From Anaeramoeba flamelloides (taxonomy: Eukaryota > Metamonada > Anaeramoebidae), in NCBI GenBank assembly GCA_027625915.1, contig JANTQA010000042.1:6584001-6648000 (forward strand): a stretch of DNA of 64,000 nt, written 5' to 3'. A model generated the notes under the pieces. The model saw only the letters and a program-made list of their open reading frames with translations, did not search any database and was not told the origin of the DNA. Shown here in pieces: positions 11,898 through 25,019 of this stretch; within the stretch, counting starts at the first letter, position 1; the number at the start of each line of letters is the position of its first letter. The position numbers and the translations under genes were made by a program.

Positions 11898-12660
11898 TTA
11901 AGGGATTAGCCTCACCCTAGATTTCTCTATAATCAAAGTATGTTGTAATTGGGTGAAAATGATATTAGTGCTTCATGGCTCAAATAGTTTCTATGACTCT
12001 AAAAAATCTATTTTAAATGTATTCCGCAATAAATATTACATTTTTTACTAAGGATCACAATTAAAAATTTTTCATTTTGAAAATTTTTTTTTATTCCCAA
12101 ATCTAAAAAATAGAAACTCCAAAATAATAGTATTCCAGTATTTAATAATTCAGATTAAGAACTTCCAAAAGGTTACTATTTTTATAATTTTTGAATTTCA
12201 AAGATCAAATCAATAATCATGAACAAAAATCCCAAAGACTGATTAGTTCTGTTTCCTTTTTATAAAGTTAATTGTAACATCAATATGTTTCCAATGATTT
12301 CAAAAATAATTTTTAAAAAATCTTTATTGATTTAATTATTTAATTTTTTAAAAAAATAGATTTTTTTAGCAACTAATCTACATTTCGCGACAAATTTAAT
12401 AAAGATATTTTGCAACTTTGGAGTCTTCAGATTGATAAACAAACCTTTAAATTTATGGCGAAATGCAGATTTTTTTCTGAAATTGTTGGGTTTTTTTTAC
12501 TAATACATAGATCATTTTTAATTGATGAGATAAACCAATATTACTACTTGACTAATCGATTTTTTAGAGATATTTGAACAATGTAGCACTAATGTGGTTA
12601 AACCCAATAACAACATACTTTAATCTTAGGATTCTTCTTGTATATACGCTAATCCCTTAA
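11898..12660 (+). mobile_element. TTAA-flanked non-autonomous DNA transposon, 755 bp (family C copy 1)
   Basis: The 15-bp ends are exact inverses: CTTTAAGGGATTAGC at 11896-11910 and GCTAATCCCTTAAAG at 12648-12662. The element (11902-12656) lies between TTAA at 11898-11901 and TTAA at 12657-12660. An inner hairpin pairs AATCTACATTTCGC (about 12378) with GCGAAATGCAGATT (about 12459). TTAA targets are a hallmark of piggyBac-like transposons; the GGG-starting ends are the reverse of the commoner CCC start. No transposase is present. A second copy, interrupted by two insertions, spans 58990-61484. Confidence 0.85.
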
Positions 12661-14463
12661 AGTTTTCAAAAAGTTGTTTTCATGTTTTCAAAAAATGAAA
12701 TTAAGAATTTTCAATTTTGAAAAATATTTTTTAAAAAATTGTTTGATCTTATTCAAAAGAATCCTTATAACAATTTAAATCATTTTTGTCAGAAAAAATT
12801 TGATTTTGAATTTTGGGGATCAGATTACTCTATTCCTAAATATCTTTAAGAAAATTTTATTTTGAAAAATCAAATTTTATCTTAGAACAAAAACACAATT
12901 TCTTGGTAAAATTTGCAAATGACTTGAAAACTTTAATAGTTATAACTATTCTTCTTAAACCAGTTACACTTATTTTTCAATAGGTTGAATAAATCATTTT
13001 TTTTGGTTAACCAAAAGAGGTATCTTAAAAAAAGAAAATAAAATTCTTTTTTTAATATTCCTGATAATAATGACTTTGGTATTAGGTAATAATGATAGAA
13101 GTGGTAATAAAAAAGGTTAAAAACTTTTTATAATGTTTGAAATAAAATGAATTTAAATGTTTTCTTTTTATTAAAAAATGGAAAAAAAAAATTTGATCTC
13201 ACTGAAAAATTATTCTTTTCTGATTTTCATATTAGATCAGAATTTTTTTTAGTTCAGTACTATAACATTTGTAAGTAGAGAATATCACCCATAAAATATA
13301 TTAAAATTTTGCCTTGTTGTCGTAGAGTACTGATCCCTTAACACGATTTTATAATTTTTCACGATAAAGTTGGATTAATCAAAGCTAATACAGATTATCA
13401 TCAAAACCTCTAATTAATGATATTTTGGTGTTCAAAGTACAAATATCAGGTGGTAATCAAATTTTTTCTCGAACATTAAAACAATTAAAATTTTAAAAAA
13501 TGTGAAAATGTAACTCATTTCTTATAATTTTTTCATTCATTAGAAATATTAAGATTTATGTCATCATTATTTAATCCGAAATTTAGTCTGATCATTTGGT
13601 TTGGAATTATTTACACAAATGAAAAAGTTTTACTTTAAATTTCTTCTTCCCAAGGAATAAATGAAAAAAAAAAATTCTAACACAAATAAGCTTATGAAAA
13701 TAATAGAAATCATAAATAAACTCCATTTCAAAATCATTGACACATTAAAAATCAAATTTTGAAAATAAATATTTTTATAAATCGAATTTATCTATTATAA
13801 TAAAAAAAATTAGTATTTTAATATTCAATACTATACTCAAGAAATATTTGCTTTTCTTCTCAAAATAAAATAAAAAAAAAGTAAAGAAAAAAATAAAAAA
13901 AAATTGAGCAATTTATTATGAAATTTAGTTTAGAATTTAAGTTTTGTATGGGTTTTATTGCAAATTATAAAATAAATGAAAAATAAAAATCCAAATTCTT
14001 TCATATTTTATCATATTTAACAATCAAAAAATAAAATTAAAAGTTTTAGATTGTTAAAAATAATCATCAGAAAAATTCAAATCACATTAAGTTAAGCAAA
14101 ATATAAAACAAAACTCTTTTTCATATCAAATATATCTTGTTTCCTAAAATCTTGTGATACAACACCATGTGGTTTTTATATTTATATTATTTAATTATAT
14201 TGTTAACAACAACATTACCAAAACTCCTAAAACTTCAAAAAAAAAAAAACTATTCTGCTATCCGAGTTGTTGTATTTTTATTAATTACAATAGATATTTA
14301 TAATTTACGAAATAATGACAATTTAATTGAATAATTTTCGAACACCAATTAAAAAGATCAACAAATTTAATTTAATAAATTCAAAATTATCTATAAAATT
14401 TATACTTTTATAATTTATATAATAAAAACATTTTTTATACATTATAAATTTTTTTTTAAATAA

Positions 14464-17400
14464 AAAACAAAAATACAAAAGATCATTTCACAAAACAAAA
14501 TATCAACATTTTTTAAAAATTCCAATATCAAAATTAAAGAATTAGAGCAAATTAAAAATAATGAAGGTTATGGGCTTTTTCTATATTTAATTAAGATTGA
14601 GGATTATACAAACGCATTGAATTTGATAAAAAATAGATACGATTTGGTGGGATCTAAAGAATTGTATCAGTGTGAAATTAATAATTTAAAAACACAATTA
14701 TGCAAAATTCAAAATTTAGAATTAATTAGATATATTTTAGAAAAATTATCCCAGATAAAGCAAAAATTATCTGATGAAATATTAAACCATTGGGTTAAAA
14801 ACGCAATACAAACTGAAAATTATGAAATGATTAAAATCTTTGGAAGATTGAAAATAAAAATTACTCAGGAAAATGTAATATATAATGAAATTTATAATAA
14901 ACTTTTTTTTTTTTAAAAACAATTCTTATAAAAAGGCATCCAATTTTATTAAATTAATTGGTAATAAATATAATGATCATTATTTCCAATATGACAGAAA
15001 AAAAAATCCACAGGAAAATGAAAATGAAAATGAAAATGAAAACGAAAATGAAAATGAAAATGAAAAAAAAAAGAAAAAGAAAAGAGAAAGAAATTGAAAA
15101 GAAATTGAAAAAGAAATTGAAATTAAAAATGAAAATGAAAATAAAAATAAAAATGAAAATCAAATACAAAACCAAAACCAAAACCAAAATCAATCTCAAA
15201 ACGAAAAAGAAACTGAAGAAAAAAATATAATATTTTATTGTAGTAGTACTTTAAATTTAACTGGCTTTACAATTATTTGTGAAGAAGGGTGGGATTGTAA
15301 TATTCAAACTGTTAATGAACTTGACACGCCATTCCATATTATTGCCAAAAATATGACAATTGATAATATTCATCAAACATTGCCACTTTTAGAATATTTG
15401 TTAACAAAAAAAGTGGATGTAACTTTAATTAACAAATCTGGAAATACTGCGCTAAAGGAAGCAATTCAGATTTTTTATTCAAAAATAATTCCTGAAGCGG
15501 TTTCACAAAAAAGGCCCGAAATGCTCGATTTAATTAATAAATTTTTATCCTTACTGATACCCTCGACACAAATTTATTTTAATGATAGTGATTTAATTTC
15601 AATGTGTGAAAATTTTACAATCGAAAAATTTGTTACGCAAAAGAACATTAACAAAAATAGTGTCACCACGGGGAATAAAGGGGACAATGCTATTCATAAC
15701 AAATTATTTAATATTGAATGGATCATGAATAATTTAACCAAGGGATCTGATTTCCCAAATTTCTTAAAAAAGCTTAATATCAATGACAATAGCAATGACA
15801 GTCTCAATACAAATATTCAAGAGAATTCCATAGTTGACATTTTTCTACATTATTTAGGCAACAGTACACACAGCATTGTCAATGATAACAAAGAATTAAT
15901 TCCACAGATCTTGGGCAGAATTGGGTCATTATATTATTTTGATAAAAGGATATTGAAATTAATTGATCAATCAATTGAATATCTCAAAAAAAATAGTTTG
16001 AATAAGAATTATTTAGTGCCATTAATTCCGACGTTGTCTTGTGGCGAAATATCTTTAAACAATAATTCGGCTCGGCTACAACACATTTTACTCAAGCACG
16101 ATTTCCCCATCTCGGCTCTGGCGTCGCACCCCACAGGGAGGATCGTCATTTCAGGAAGCCAATCTGGTGAGTTAATTTTTTGGGATGTACAGAGTGGAAC
16201 TGTTACCAAGTCAATCCCAAAGGCACACTCTGGTAGCATCCGATCGATATCAATTGCAGAAAGTGACCAAAAGGCAATCAGCGTTTCCAATGACGGCGAT
16301 ATTAAAATCTGGGACTGCCAGAATTACACATTACTGACAACATTGCAATCCCAGCATTTAAGCTTTATTAATTCTGTTGACATTAACGAAACATCCCAAT
16401 ATTTTGTCACGTGCTCTGATGACGAAACTATCCAAGTGTGGTCCACCTTTTCAAACCAGCTATTGCATTCCCTCGGGGGCCACAACTGTGCTATTAATTG
16501 CATCAGAATTAAATTTAATCAAATAATTGTCAGCTGCGACGAACGCGGGTTCATCGTTTTATGGAAATTAGAATCGGGCTTCCAATTGAAAAAATATTCG
16601 GTCCACCAGCGATCGTCATCATTGCTGTTGCAGTCCATAAACACAATGGACGTCATTGGCAACAATAGCGAATCGTTGGTCTCTGTCACGGGATCGGACG
16701 ACCATACATGCAAGGTCTTCAATTTGTCGGATGGGTTTGAAATATCCACCTTCACTATGCACACGGCGCCGATATGCTCAGTCACAGTTTGCTCCAACAA
16801 GAAAACGGCGATCTCGGGTTCGTTTGATGGCGAAATATGGATTTGGGATGTGATGACTGGTAAGCATATTGATAAAGTCACTAATCCCAATTGCAGAATC
16901 AATTGCCTGGATTTAATTTATAACACAAATTCGTTATTAGTCGGCCTCGAAAATGGCCTGATCAAAAATTATCAGTTAATAAAAACTTCAAGAAAAAAAT
17001 TACATTCAAATCAAAATTTTAATAAATTGTTTAGACAAATTAAAACTGCCAAAAGAAGCCACAAAACTTCAATCACATGCCTGCACACCACAAAAGAATC
17101 CAAATTTTTAATAACGGGATCCAAGGGTGGCGAAATAAAAATTTGGGATCTGGCCAAATTAAGGATCAAAGTTACCCTATTTAATAACATCAATTACAAT
17201 ACAAATGAGAACTCGTATTGCTTAAAAAAGCATCCGATATTGGGGTTGGCAACTGATAAAAGCCAGGCACGGCTATTTTCCACTTCATACAACTCCATTA
17301 AATTATGGTCTTTGCAAAGCTTCAAAATCATTAGCCAGTTTAATGAGATACACCCCGAAGACGAGTGGGTGACCTGCATTCAGCTGTTTGATGATGAGAA

Positions 17401-17953
17401 AAGAGTTTTAACCGGCTGCTCTGATGGCGGAATCGTTGAATGGGACTCAATGAACGGCAAAATCATTCGTAAATTCGAGGCGCACACAGATTGGGTTTCC
17501 GCAATTACATTTATTAAAAATCAAACCCAATTCATTTCAATCTCCCACGATGAATCGATAGTTATTTGGGATTTAAAGAACGATAAACACACCATTTTAA
17601 ATGCTGGGAATCTTTTATTAAAGTGTTCCCTGTCAATAGATAATAACTACCTGTCAATTTCAACATATGATCAGAAAATTTTATTATTAAATCTTAAAAA
17701 TAATCAATTGCAAGGCCAATTCGATGATTTTAATTATCACTCGATCACAGATTTGTCACATTTTTCAAAAAACCTTTTATTTTCTCTCTCAGGTTGTAAA
17801 GGCAACTTGCATAATATTAATAATAAACAATTAATTGCTAGTTTTACCTCGGATTGCCAATTGACCTGTTGTGATTCTACGCAAAGACAAAATAATCAAA
17901 TCATCATAATCGGTGATGAAAATGGGTTTGTTCATTTTTTAGATTTGATTTAA
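14464..17953 (+). CDS. Ankyrin-like / WD40 double-propeller protein (5' end and frame unresolved)
   Basis: The uninterrupted C-terminal frame (Met at 15353, 866 residues) holds ankyrin-like repeats, visible from about 15320 as DTPFHIIAKN...LPLLEYLLTKKVDVTLINKSGNTAL, and then from residue about 243 fourteen WD40 blades. The blade ends seen are LIFWD, IKIWD, IQVWS, IVLWK, CKVFN, IWIWD, IKNYQ, IKIWD, IKLWS, IVEWD, IVIWD, ILLLN, LHNIN and VHFLD, enough for two seven-bladed propellers. This layout resembles the C-terminal halves of NWD-type scaffold proteins, without the NACHT domain. Coding sequence clearly continues upstream to about 14464 (helical ankyrin-like text, then an Asn/Glu hexamer tract), but it needs a one-base skip at the 12-T run 14903-14914 and meets an in-frame TGA at 15095-15097. 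No ATG opens the upstream frame after the TAA at 14461, so a first exon may be missing. Partner and process unknown. The WD40 half is much richer in GC than its flanks. Confidence 0.8.
15013..15066 (+). repeat. GAAAAT hexamer repeat inside the ANK-WD40 gene
   Basis: About nine units of GAAAAT (one GAAAAC) encode alternating Glu-Asn and are followed by a Lys-rich A tract. The tract lies between the two frame problems of this gene, and such runs are prone to length change and to sequencing error. Confidence 0.85.
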
Positions 17954-18240
17954 AGGCTGTTTTTTCTTTTCACATTTCTTTTCTTTCTTTTTTTTTTTTT
18001 TTCTTGTCTTTTGAATCTTTTCTTTTTCATTTTTGTTATTTATCATTATCTAATTTATTTCTTGATTTTCAATTTCTTTTTGTTTTTCAGTTTGTGATTT
18101 TTTTAATGAATTTCATTCTTTTTTTTAAATAAAAAAATTAAATTTAAAATTGTTTTTTAAAAAATAGTGTTATTTATTATTTTTTTTTTAATTATGTTTC
18201 ATAAAAAGCAATATATTTGTTTATTTTATTTATTAATTAC

Positions 18241-18620
18241 TTAACGGTGGGGTTAATAACACCTCGAGTTTAGAGTTCTGTTTTTTTTTTTTTAATTTAA
18301 AAGAATTGAGTTGGATCTCTGATTTTTCTCCATTATTCCAAAAGCTGGAAAACTACAGTTAGGTTTTCTTGATTTTTCTGTTTATTTGTAAAGTGTTCTA
18401 GGTGTTTTTGAGTTTTCTATTTATTTGTAAAGTGTTCAAGGTTTTTTTTTACTTCATAAATAAAATAGAAAAACTTAAGAAAACAATCGGATACTTAGCA
18501 GATAAAACTGATAACCTCAAAAAAACTGCAGTAATATTTTTTTAAATTTACGAAATTAAACAGAAAGCCTCAAGAAAACCTAGGCACTCTACAGCTCCTG
18601 ATGGCACTCTGCAACACTTC
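18241..18620. repeat. Family H repeat (GTGCCGTAGAGTG family), copy 1
   Basis: Begins TTAACGG and contains GGTTTTCTTGATTTTTCTGT then TTATTTGTAAAGTGTTCTAGG. Near its right end is the inverse, CCTCAAGAAAACCTAGGCAC then TCTACAG. The same words occur at 37805-38650 and in the two inserts at 50457-50783 and 50950-51133. Confidence 0.65.
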
Positions 18621-19533
18621 CCAGATTTCAAACAAAAAAGTTTGGAATTTTATTAGTTACTCAAAAATAAGTCTATTATCCATAAGGGCTAAAAAAGCAT
18701 GATAGATCTTTTTCGGTAATACTGTTAATACTATTAATCCTATTTAATATAATAATCATCATTTTTTCTGGGCTTGGCTAAAAAAATGACAAAAATAACT
18801 TGTATACAATGTGATTTAATTAGCTTCTAATCTAGATCATTCTCTTGACACTTACTTACTCTTTCAATTTTGACTATACTCAAATTGTGAATTGCTATTT
18901 TTTATATTCAAAAAAAAAATTTAAGAGATGGTCAGAGTTTCTAATAATTAAATTTAGAAGATGTTTATTATACACCAAATTAGTGAATTTCATGTAGATC
19001 AAGTATAACAGCTGATACTAATTTTCAAAAAATGGTCAAAATGAAAAGAGTCTTTTAATCATCTGACTCATCCAATTTAATTGTTTTTAACAAATAATAA
19101 GATAATAAAAATTAAGTTGAAAATTTCTAGATTAAATTGATCAATGTGTTTGGGTTTGGTAATTTAAAGATGATTTGGGGAAATTCTGTATTAGTGAAAA
19201 ATTTTCCAAATTATTTAAAAAATTAGTTGAATTTTCGTAAATTTTTTTATTTTTTATAATCCAGAACAATTGTAACTATATTTTTTGTTTTTTGTTTGTT
19301 TTTGTTCGTTTTTTTTTAATTATTGGCATTAACTCACCAGTTTCAAATAATAACTCTTGTAATTTTGTTCATTTCTAAAAAAAAGCAAATTATAATTCTC
19401 TCTTGGCAATATTAAAATTATCAAAATTTTTTTTTCAAGTAATTTTTAATCTTAAGTATGTGTAAACAAGATATTTTTGCAATTTATTTATTTTATTTTT
19501 TTTTTAAAATATTTCAAATTATCAATTTCAAAG

Positions 19534-20010
19534 TAAGATATTTCTAAAAAAAAGGTTGGAATTATATTTTATAATATCTTTATTAAACTTAATCATCATA
19601 AAACCTTAAATAGACAATTTTATTAACTTACATTTATTGGTTCTTAATCGAAATTCAATTCTTCGGTTGTAATATAAATATATATATATATATATAAAGC
19701 TTGAAAATAGGAAACCTTCTGATCTGGATTGTAAATAGTATTTTTTCGCTCTTAAGATAGGGAATTCTAATCTTCTTCATTTTGAATTAAAAAAAATTTG
19801 GGAAGATTGTTAATCTAAATAAAATTTTAAATCTGAAGCGCAAAGATCATATTGACTTTTATTGAAAAAATATTTTTTTTTTTTACATGTTAAATTGTCA
19901 GTTTTTCATTGAAATTGAACATACAACATGTTTTCTTGTAAAAAAAAAAAAAATTTTATCATTTTTTCATTTTTTTGGGGATATTTTGATAAATATAAGC
20001 CATATTATTT
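19534..20010 (+). repeat. Decayed family B copy 2
   Basis: Starts TAAGATATTTCTAAAAAAAA, a mutated form of the family B left end. It then follows copy 1 through TATCTTTATTAAACTTAATC, CATTTATTGGTTCTTA and GAAATTGAACATACAACATG. The right terminal repeat is not recognisable. A TA microsatellite has grown inside it. Confidence 0.55.
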
Positions 20011-20857
20011 AAATTTGAAGTCACCTAAAATCAAAAATAGACAAAAAAAACTCTCAATATATTGTATCTGTCAAAACTAAATATTAAATCACATTTAAAC
20101 TGTAAAGAATTACAGTTTCTATATTTAATCATTTTAATACAATTAAAGAAGAAAAAAATCAAATACTGAAAAAAAAAAAAATCAATGTGTTCAAAATCTT
20201 GTAACTAACTAGACAAAAAATTGTTTTGAAAAATATATTAAAAGTTCATTAACGATTATTGATCAAAAAAAAGATTAGATACACTAGACAAATATTAGAT
20301 GAGTTTTTATATTTAACTAAACTCAGCCTCCACCTTTAATTAATCATTGAAAGAAAAAAAAATCCAGATCTAAAGAAACATATTAATTAACTGGAAAGAA
20401 GGAAAACAAACTTTAACAGAAAAAACAAAAAATGAAATAATAAATTGTAAAATCAAAATTGTACTACACTTAAATGCAAATGGTGAATTTTTATTCTTTA
20501 AACTATTGTAATCATATCAAATATTTCATCAGGAAGTCGAGTTCATAATAACAATTTAAAAACAAAAAAAAAAACTAATATTATATTTTTTTCTTTAATT
20601 ACTCATTTCTCATCATAAATATAAGATATTTACAAGATTTTTTCATTTAAAAAACAGAAAAAAGTTAATTTAAAACAATTAAAAAGTTAGAAAATATTTA
20701 AAAATAGAAAAAAAAAAGCAAAAAATTATGTTTTTTCAATTATTTATTAATTTAATAAACTCTTTTATAAATATTTCAAAAAAAATGTTGAATTTATCAA
20801 CAAATTATTGTAAATTTGTGGAAGATTAAAAATGAGATTTTAGATGTCCATTATAAT

Positions 20858-23238
20858 TTAGGATTTTTTTACCTTCAAAATATGGTTATATATAACTGCA
20901 GTTGTAGAAATAAACATTACTATAAACCCAAAAATTATATATACCAAACCAAGAATTTTATGTCGATTCTTCTTTTCATTTCTCTTGAGTTTATACCATA
21001 AGAAACCTGGCACAATAAAAAGTGTGATCATGGATGCAGTGGATCCTGTTAGTGCAGAAATGAACTGCACCTCTGGTAAAGTTAAAGATAGGACTGTAAT
21101 TAATATACAAAACAAAACAGTCACCACAATATGTCTTTTCCAGGAAAAGGGTTTGTTTTTAAAAAACAGGATATTAATTGATTCACGCGTCACAAAAATG
21201 AATATTGGGATTGAAACTATGGCCATTAACGTTAAAACGAATCTTGCAATGATGATTGTAATTCCATTTTTCGAATATCCAACAATGATGTCCCCAGGTG
21301 TTTTTTCACCAAAAGTGAAGAAGCCAAACATGGACGCAAGAATGTATATACAGTTACAGCTTGTCAAGGTACCGACACTGATCGTTGATATCGATTTTAC
21401 AGATGCATTTTTTAAATCTTTAATCACATTTACAGAGACTATATGGACACTATCTGCAAAAATGAAAATTGGAAATACGGTTACAAATTTTAAAAAATCA
21501 AAATTGAAAGCATAAGTTTTCAAATTTCTGAAATCCGTCTTGGAGTAGTTCATTATAATTACGATCAACAGATATGTGATTGCAAGGAAAGAACAACTCG
21601 AACTAAACTTTAAATGATCCATCTTTCTCATCAAGGAAAGTGGTAAGATACCAACGGAAATTGCAATTAAAGATATAAAGACTCGTGATGTTAAAATGGA
21701 ATTTGAGGTCGTTTCAAATGATTCAAAAACCTTGGGAAGAGAGTCACCTATGATAATCTTTTTTGATTTTTTTTATTATTTTTTGTTGATTTTTTTTATT
21801 TATTTGTGAGGAAAAATTAGATTTTTTTTAATTGAGAAATTTGGAAAAAATTGTTTTTTTTTGATTTTTCTTTTAGAACTTGAAATAATTTTACCAAATA
21901 AGTTGTTGAAGCTAATACAGTTACTGACAAAATTGTAATTTTGACCACTACTGACATTTTTTTTCCAATAACATGCTTTGCAAGTTCTTCATATGTATAT
22001 TGTTTTGTATAATGCGAAGATAACATTAATAATTCGAGAGATCCCCATGATATTATACCCACAAGTACAAAGATAATTATACCAAAAAACCATCCAATTT
22101 GGCTAAAAGCGTATGGTAAAGCTAATATGCCTATGATTAATTATTATTTTAGATTAATTATAATTTTTGAGTAATTATAGTTGTGTTCATATAATAGAAG
22201 AATTTAGATTTTTAAATTGTTTTTTAATTATTTTCATCAAATTAGTCTTCTGATATTTATTTATCAGAATAGTTTTTTTTGAGAATTTTGAAGAGGTTTT
22301 GATCATGGAAAGAAGATTGTATTTTGGTCAAAAGCTTTTGTTGACTTTATAGATTTTTTAACAAAAAAGTATAATTATTAATTTTTCCTTTGATATTTTG
22401 ATTAAAAATTTATTGTAAAATGACTTTTTAAATTTGGAATCAACTTTTAGAAAATTTTTTTGGATCATCAAATTCAAATTTTAATTTTTTCATTCCACAA
22501 ATCAGATTGACTCAAATTTCTTTTTGTTTTCCTTTGAGAATTGGAAAGTAAAATGTTTTTTTGTAATAATTTTTTTTGATATTTTTTTTTAAGAAAAGCT
22601 CTCGAAAATTTTATTTCTTTTCCATTCCAATTAAGATAATTTAAACGTAGAAATCGAACATTATATTAATTGAACACTTTTTTATTTTCCTCTTTTTTTT
22701 TTCAAAGGGTTGGAAAACAAGAAAACTATTCGCTGATAAATTCAAATAAATGTCTGAAAATTTTTAATTTTCCATTTTTCGATTTTTATACACAATCTTT
22801 GAATAAAGCATGTTATTTGTTTAAATCTTATGAAACTTTGTAAAAGTTGTTTGATCATTATAGTATCCCTTCTTGAGAGTTGTTTTGAAAGAAACAGTTC
22901 TCCAAGATTTCGAAAAAAGGAAATTGAACAAAAAAGTATTTTCAATATTTTTTGGGTTTTATGAGTAATATCAAATATTTTGAACAGGGATCTTTATGAA
23001 AAAAGAATAAATATAAAAACCTTTCTAAAAAAAGGTGGTTTGTTATAATATACTTACCAGCACCCATACACGCATTGGTTAAATTTGATATTGCACCAAA
23101 TACGGTTCCGGTTTTTTCGTTAGTTGATGTTTTCATATGATCGGTTTTGTCTGTTTGGAGTTTTAAAAAATCATTTTGAACAGAAACCTTTCGAACCAAC
23201 AGTGGTTTTATTTCTGAACTAGTAGTTTTTTTTGACAT
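20858..23238 (-). CDS. Amino-acid transporter, AAAP (SLC38/AVT-like) family, three exons
   Basis: A 438-residue integral membrane protein, normal for the family, which moves amino acids across the plasma membrane or the vacuolar/lysosomal membrane, usually with protons or sodium. Minus-strand exons are 23058-23238, 21895-22130 and 20858-21757; the introns are 927 and 137 bp, GTAAGT and GTAAAA to AG, and all junctions keep frame. Seen: a polar N-terminal tail of about 45 residues, then the family signature NACMGAGILALPYAFSQIG across the first junction, TYLIIIGDSLPKVFESF across the second, and about eleven hydrophobic segments ending in a short basic tail (LKVKKS). The start ATG at 23238 is preferred over an upstream in-frame ATG because the extra residues are hydrophobic and untypical. 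Substrate cannot be told. The first intron shows only AT-rich sequence. Confidence 0.93.
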
Positions 23239-25019
23239 AAGTTTTAAAAATAATAAACAGAGAAAGGTAAAGAGCAAAATAAAATGATCTGAAATTGAAT
23301 CTTATTTATTATTAAACACTTTTTGAAAAAGGATATTCTTGAAATTGAAAGTAAACAACCTCTAGACAAATTTAAAAATATAGACTCTTTGAAAAAGTTT
23401 AAAAATTTGTAAATTTAAATGTATCAATAATAAAAATGTGTTATGTATGTTTCCCAGTACGTAGAAGATTCAGAAAGACTTTTTTGTTTTGGGTTAATTT
23501 GTCACTGAGAGACTTAAATTTTCCAAAACACTAAACAATTAGCCTATTAATGACGAAAGATTTATTCTTCATCCCAAAGTTCTTATTAAAGAGATCAAGA
23601 AGGTAATACTTCTTTGAATTGGAAATTCTTAACAATTTTTCTGAGGTTAAAGGTTTTTTTCGTTTAGGAATATTTCTTTTCACATTCACACCCACCACTC
23701 TTTCTTGATTTCAGGGAAATATGCGGTTGATAAAATAATTTTCAATAGAGTAATTTTATTTTATAGGTGAAAAAAGTTCTTTTGCTTTTTATTTTTTTTT
23801 CTGACGCTTTGTGAGTCATTTTTAAAAAAAAAGTGACAAAATTGGGTTTCAGTAATATCACAAAAACAAGTTTACTTGTTCAATACAGTCATTTGTTAAA
23901 GAAAAATAAACCAAACAAACTTTTATTTGATATACTTTAAAAATAAGAATTACTTTAAAATAATTGTATTGTAATGTTGAGTAAGGAAGATTAATTGAAT
24001 TTCGAGAAATCTCTTTCTTGTTTGGTTTTGTGAAGATATTTTATGTTTTTTTTTTCAACTAAGAACTGAGTGAAAAATATTTTGATAATTCGAATGAAAA
24101 ATTTTCCAATCTTAATTTAAAAATATCAATTTGTGTTGAAAAAATAAATCAATAAAATCTCTTCTTGAAGGATAAAAATTATTATCTCGACAATTTAATA
24201 AACAAAGAGAGTAGTTTTTTTTCCAAAGATTTTTTAAACTTTTATGATGAAGGGAGAAGTGAGTTGTATCTTCACTTTATATTTCCACAAGACTATTACT
24301 AAAATAAATCTAATATTCATGTAAACTTCGGTTTCTAATTTATATCTGTGTTTTAAATTTGAGAATGCCGATGGATGAAAAGATCCATAAAAATGGACAA
24401 GAATTCACCATGGGTAAATCTGATATTTCTTTATGTATACTCTACCATTAAAAAAGCTGAAAGAAAAAATAAATTATCAAATTGAAAAATATATCAGAAT
24501 TTTATGAGATAATTTTTAACAAAAGTTGTGTATTGAAAAAAACCAAACAAATTTGATTATAAATGAAAAAAAAATTATAATTTTATAAAAAAATCAAGGG
24601 GGTTTGGATTCAAAATTGGAATGACATTAGATATATTATTTTAACCCAAATTAAAAGTTTGGTTTTGAACAAGATGAATAATGTTAGTGTTTAAAAACTC
24701 TATTTCAATCAAAGGGTCCAACTAAAAATGAAAGGTATAATTTTTTTTTTTTTAAAGAATCAATCAACCTATGATTGTTTGGAAATCAGAAAAATGTTAA
24801 CTTCAGATTGAAAGTTAATATTCATAAAAGAAATACCCTAATAAACAATAAATTCTCCAAAAAAAATAAGCTTTTTAAAAAATTTTTGAGCACCAGTTAT
24901 CTGAATATCTTATACAAAATTTCTCAATTTATTTAGGAAATTAAAAATGATGACAATAATAAATTTTAATATTAAATGTATAAATTTAAAAAGGAAATCA
25001 CAAAGCTTCAATTTTATTA

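Larger units (their letters stand above)
8241..14463. other. Intergenic, repeat-rich, no gene seen
   Basis: About 6.2 kb holding repeat copies at 9240-9420, 9720-9942, 10108-10699, 11450-11715 and 11898-12660. A poly-purine tract lies at about 8850-8915. The open frame 11484-11717 lies in a repeat that is also present at 42205-42490, where the frame is not kept, so it is not called as a gene. From 12.7 to 14.4 kb only AT-rich sequence was seen. Confidence 0.55.
17954..20857. other. Convergent intergenic region, no gene seen
   Basis: Lies between the 3' ends of the ANK-WD40 gene and the amino-acid transporter. It contains a T-rich 3' flank (17960-18190), a family H repeat (18241-18620), a decayed family B copy (19534-about 20010) with a short TA microsatellite near 19678-19697, and otherwise AT-rich sequence. 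Confidence 0.55.

Noticed and set aside
15095-15097. In-frame TGA, and TGA at places where Trp might be expected in LINE fragments, suggesting TGA is not a stop
   Set aside because: All Trp codons in intact host genes are TGG, the ANK-WD40 site is not a Trp position, and decayed LINEs in AT-rich DNA acquire TGA readily. That no recognised gene ends in TGA is too small a sample.
14461-15097. Calling the upstream ankyrin-like part a separate pseudogene
   Set aside because: Composition, direction and continuity into the downstream frame suit one gene with homopolymer faults; only one or two changes separate them.
16009-16902. Long minus-strand and alternative frames across the WD40 region and likewise across the Amt core
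   Set aside because: They are antisense or shifted shadows of GC-rich coding sequence and show no independent protein features.
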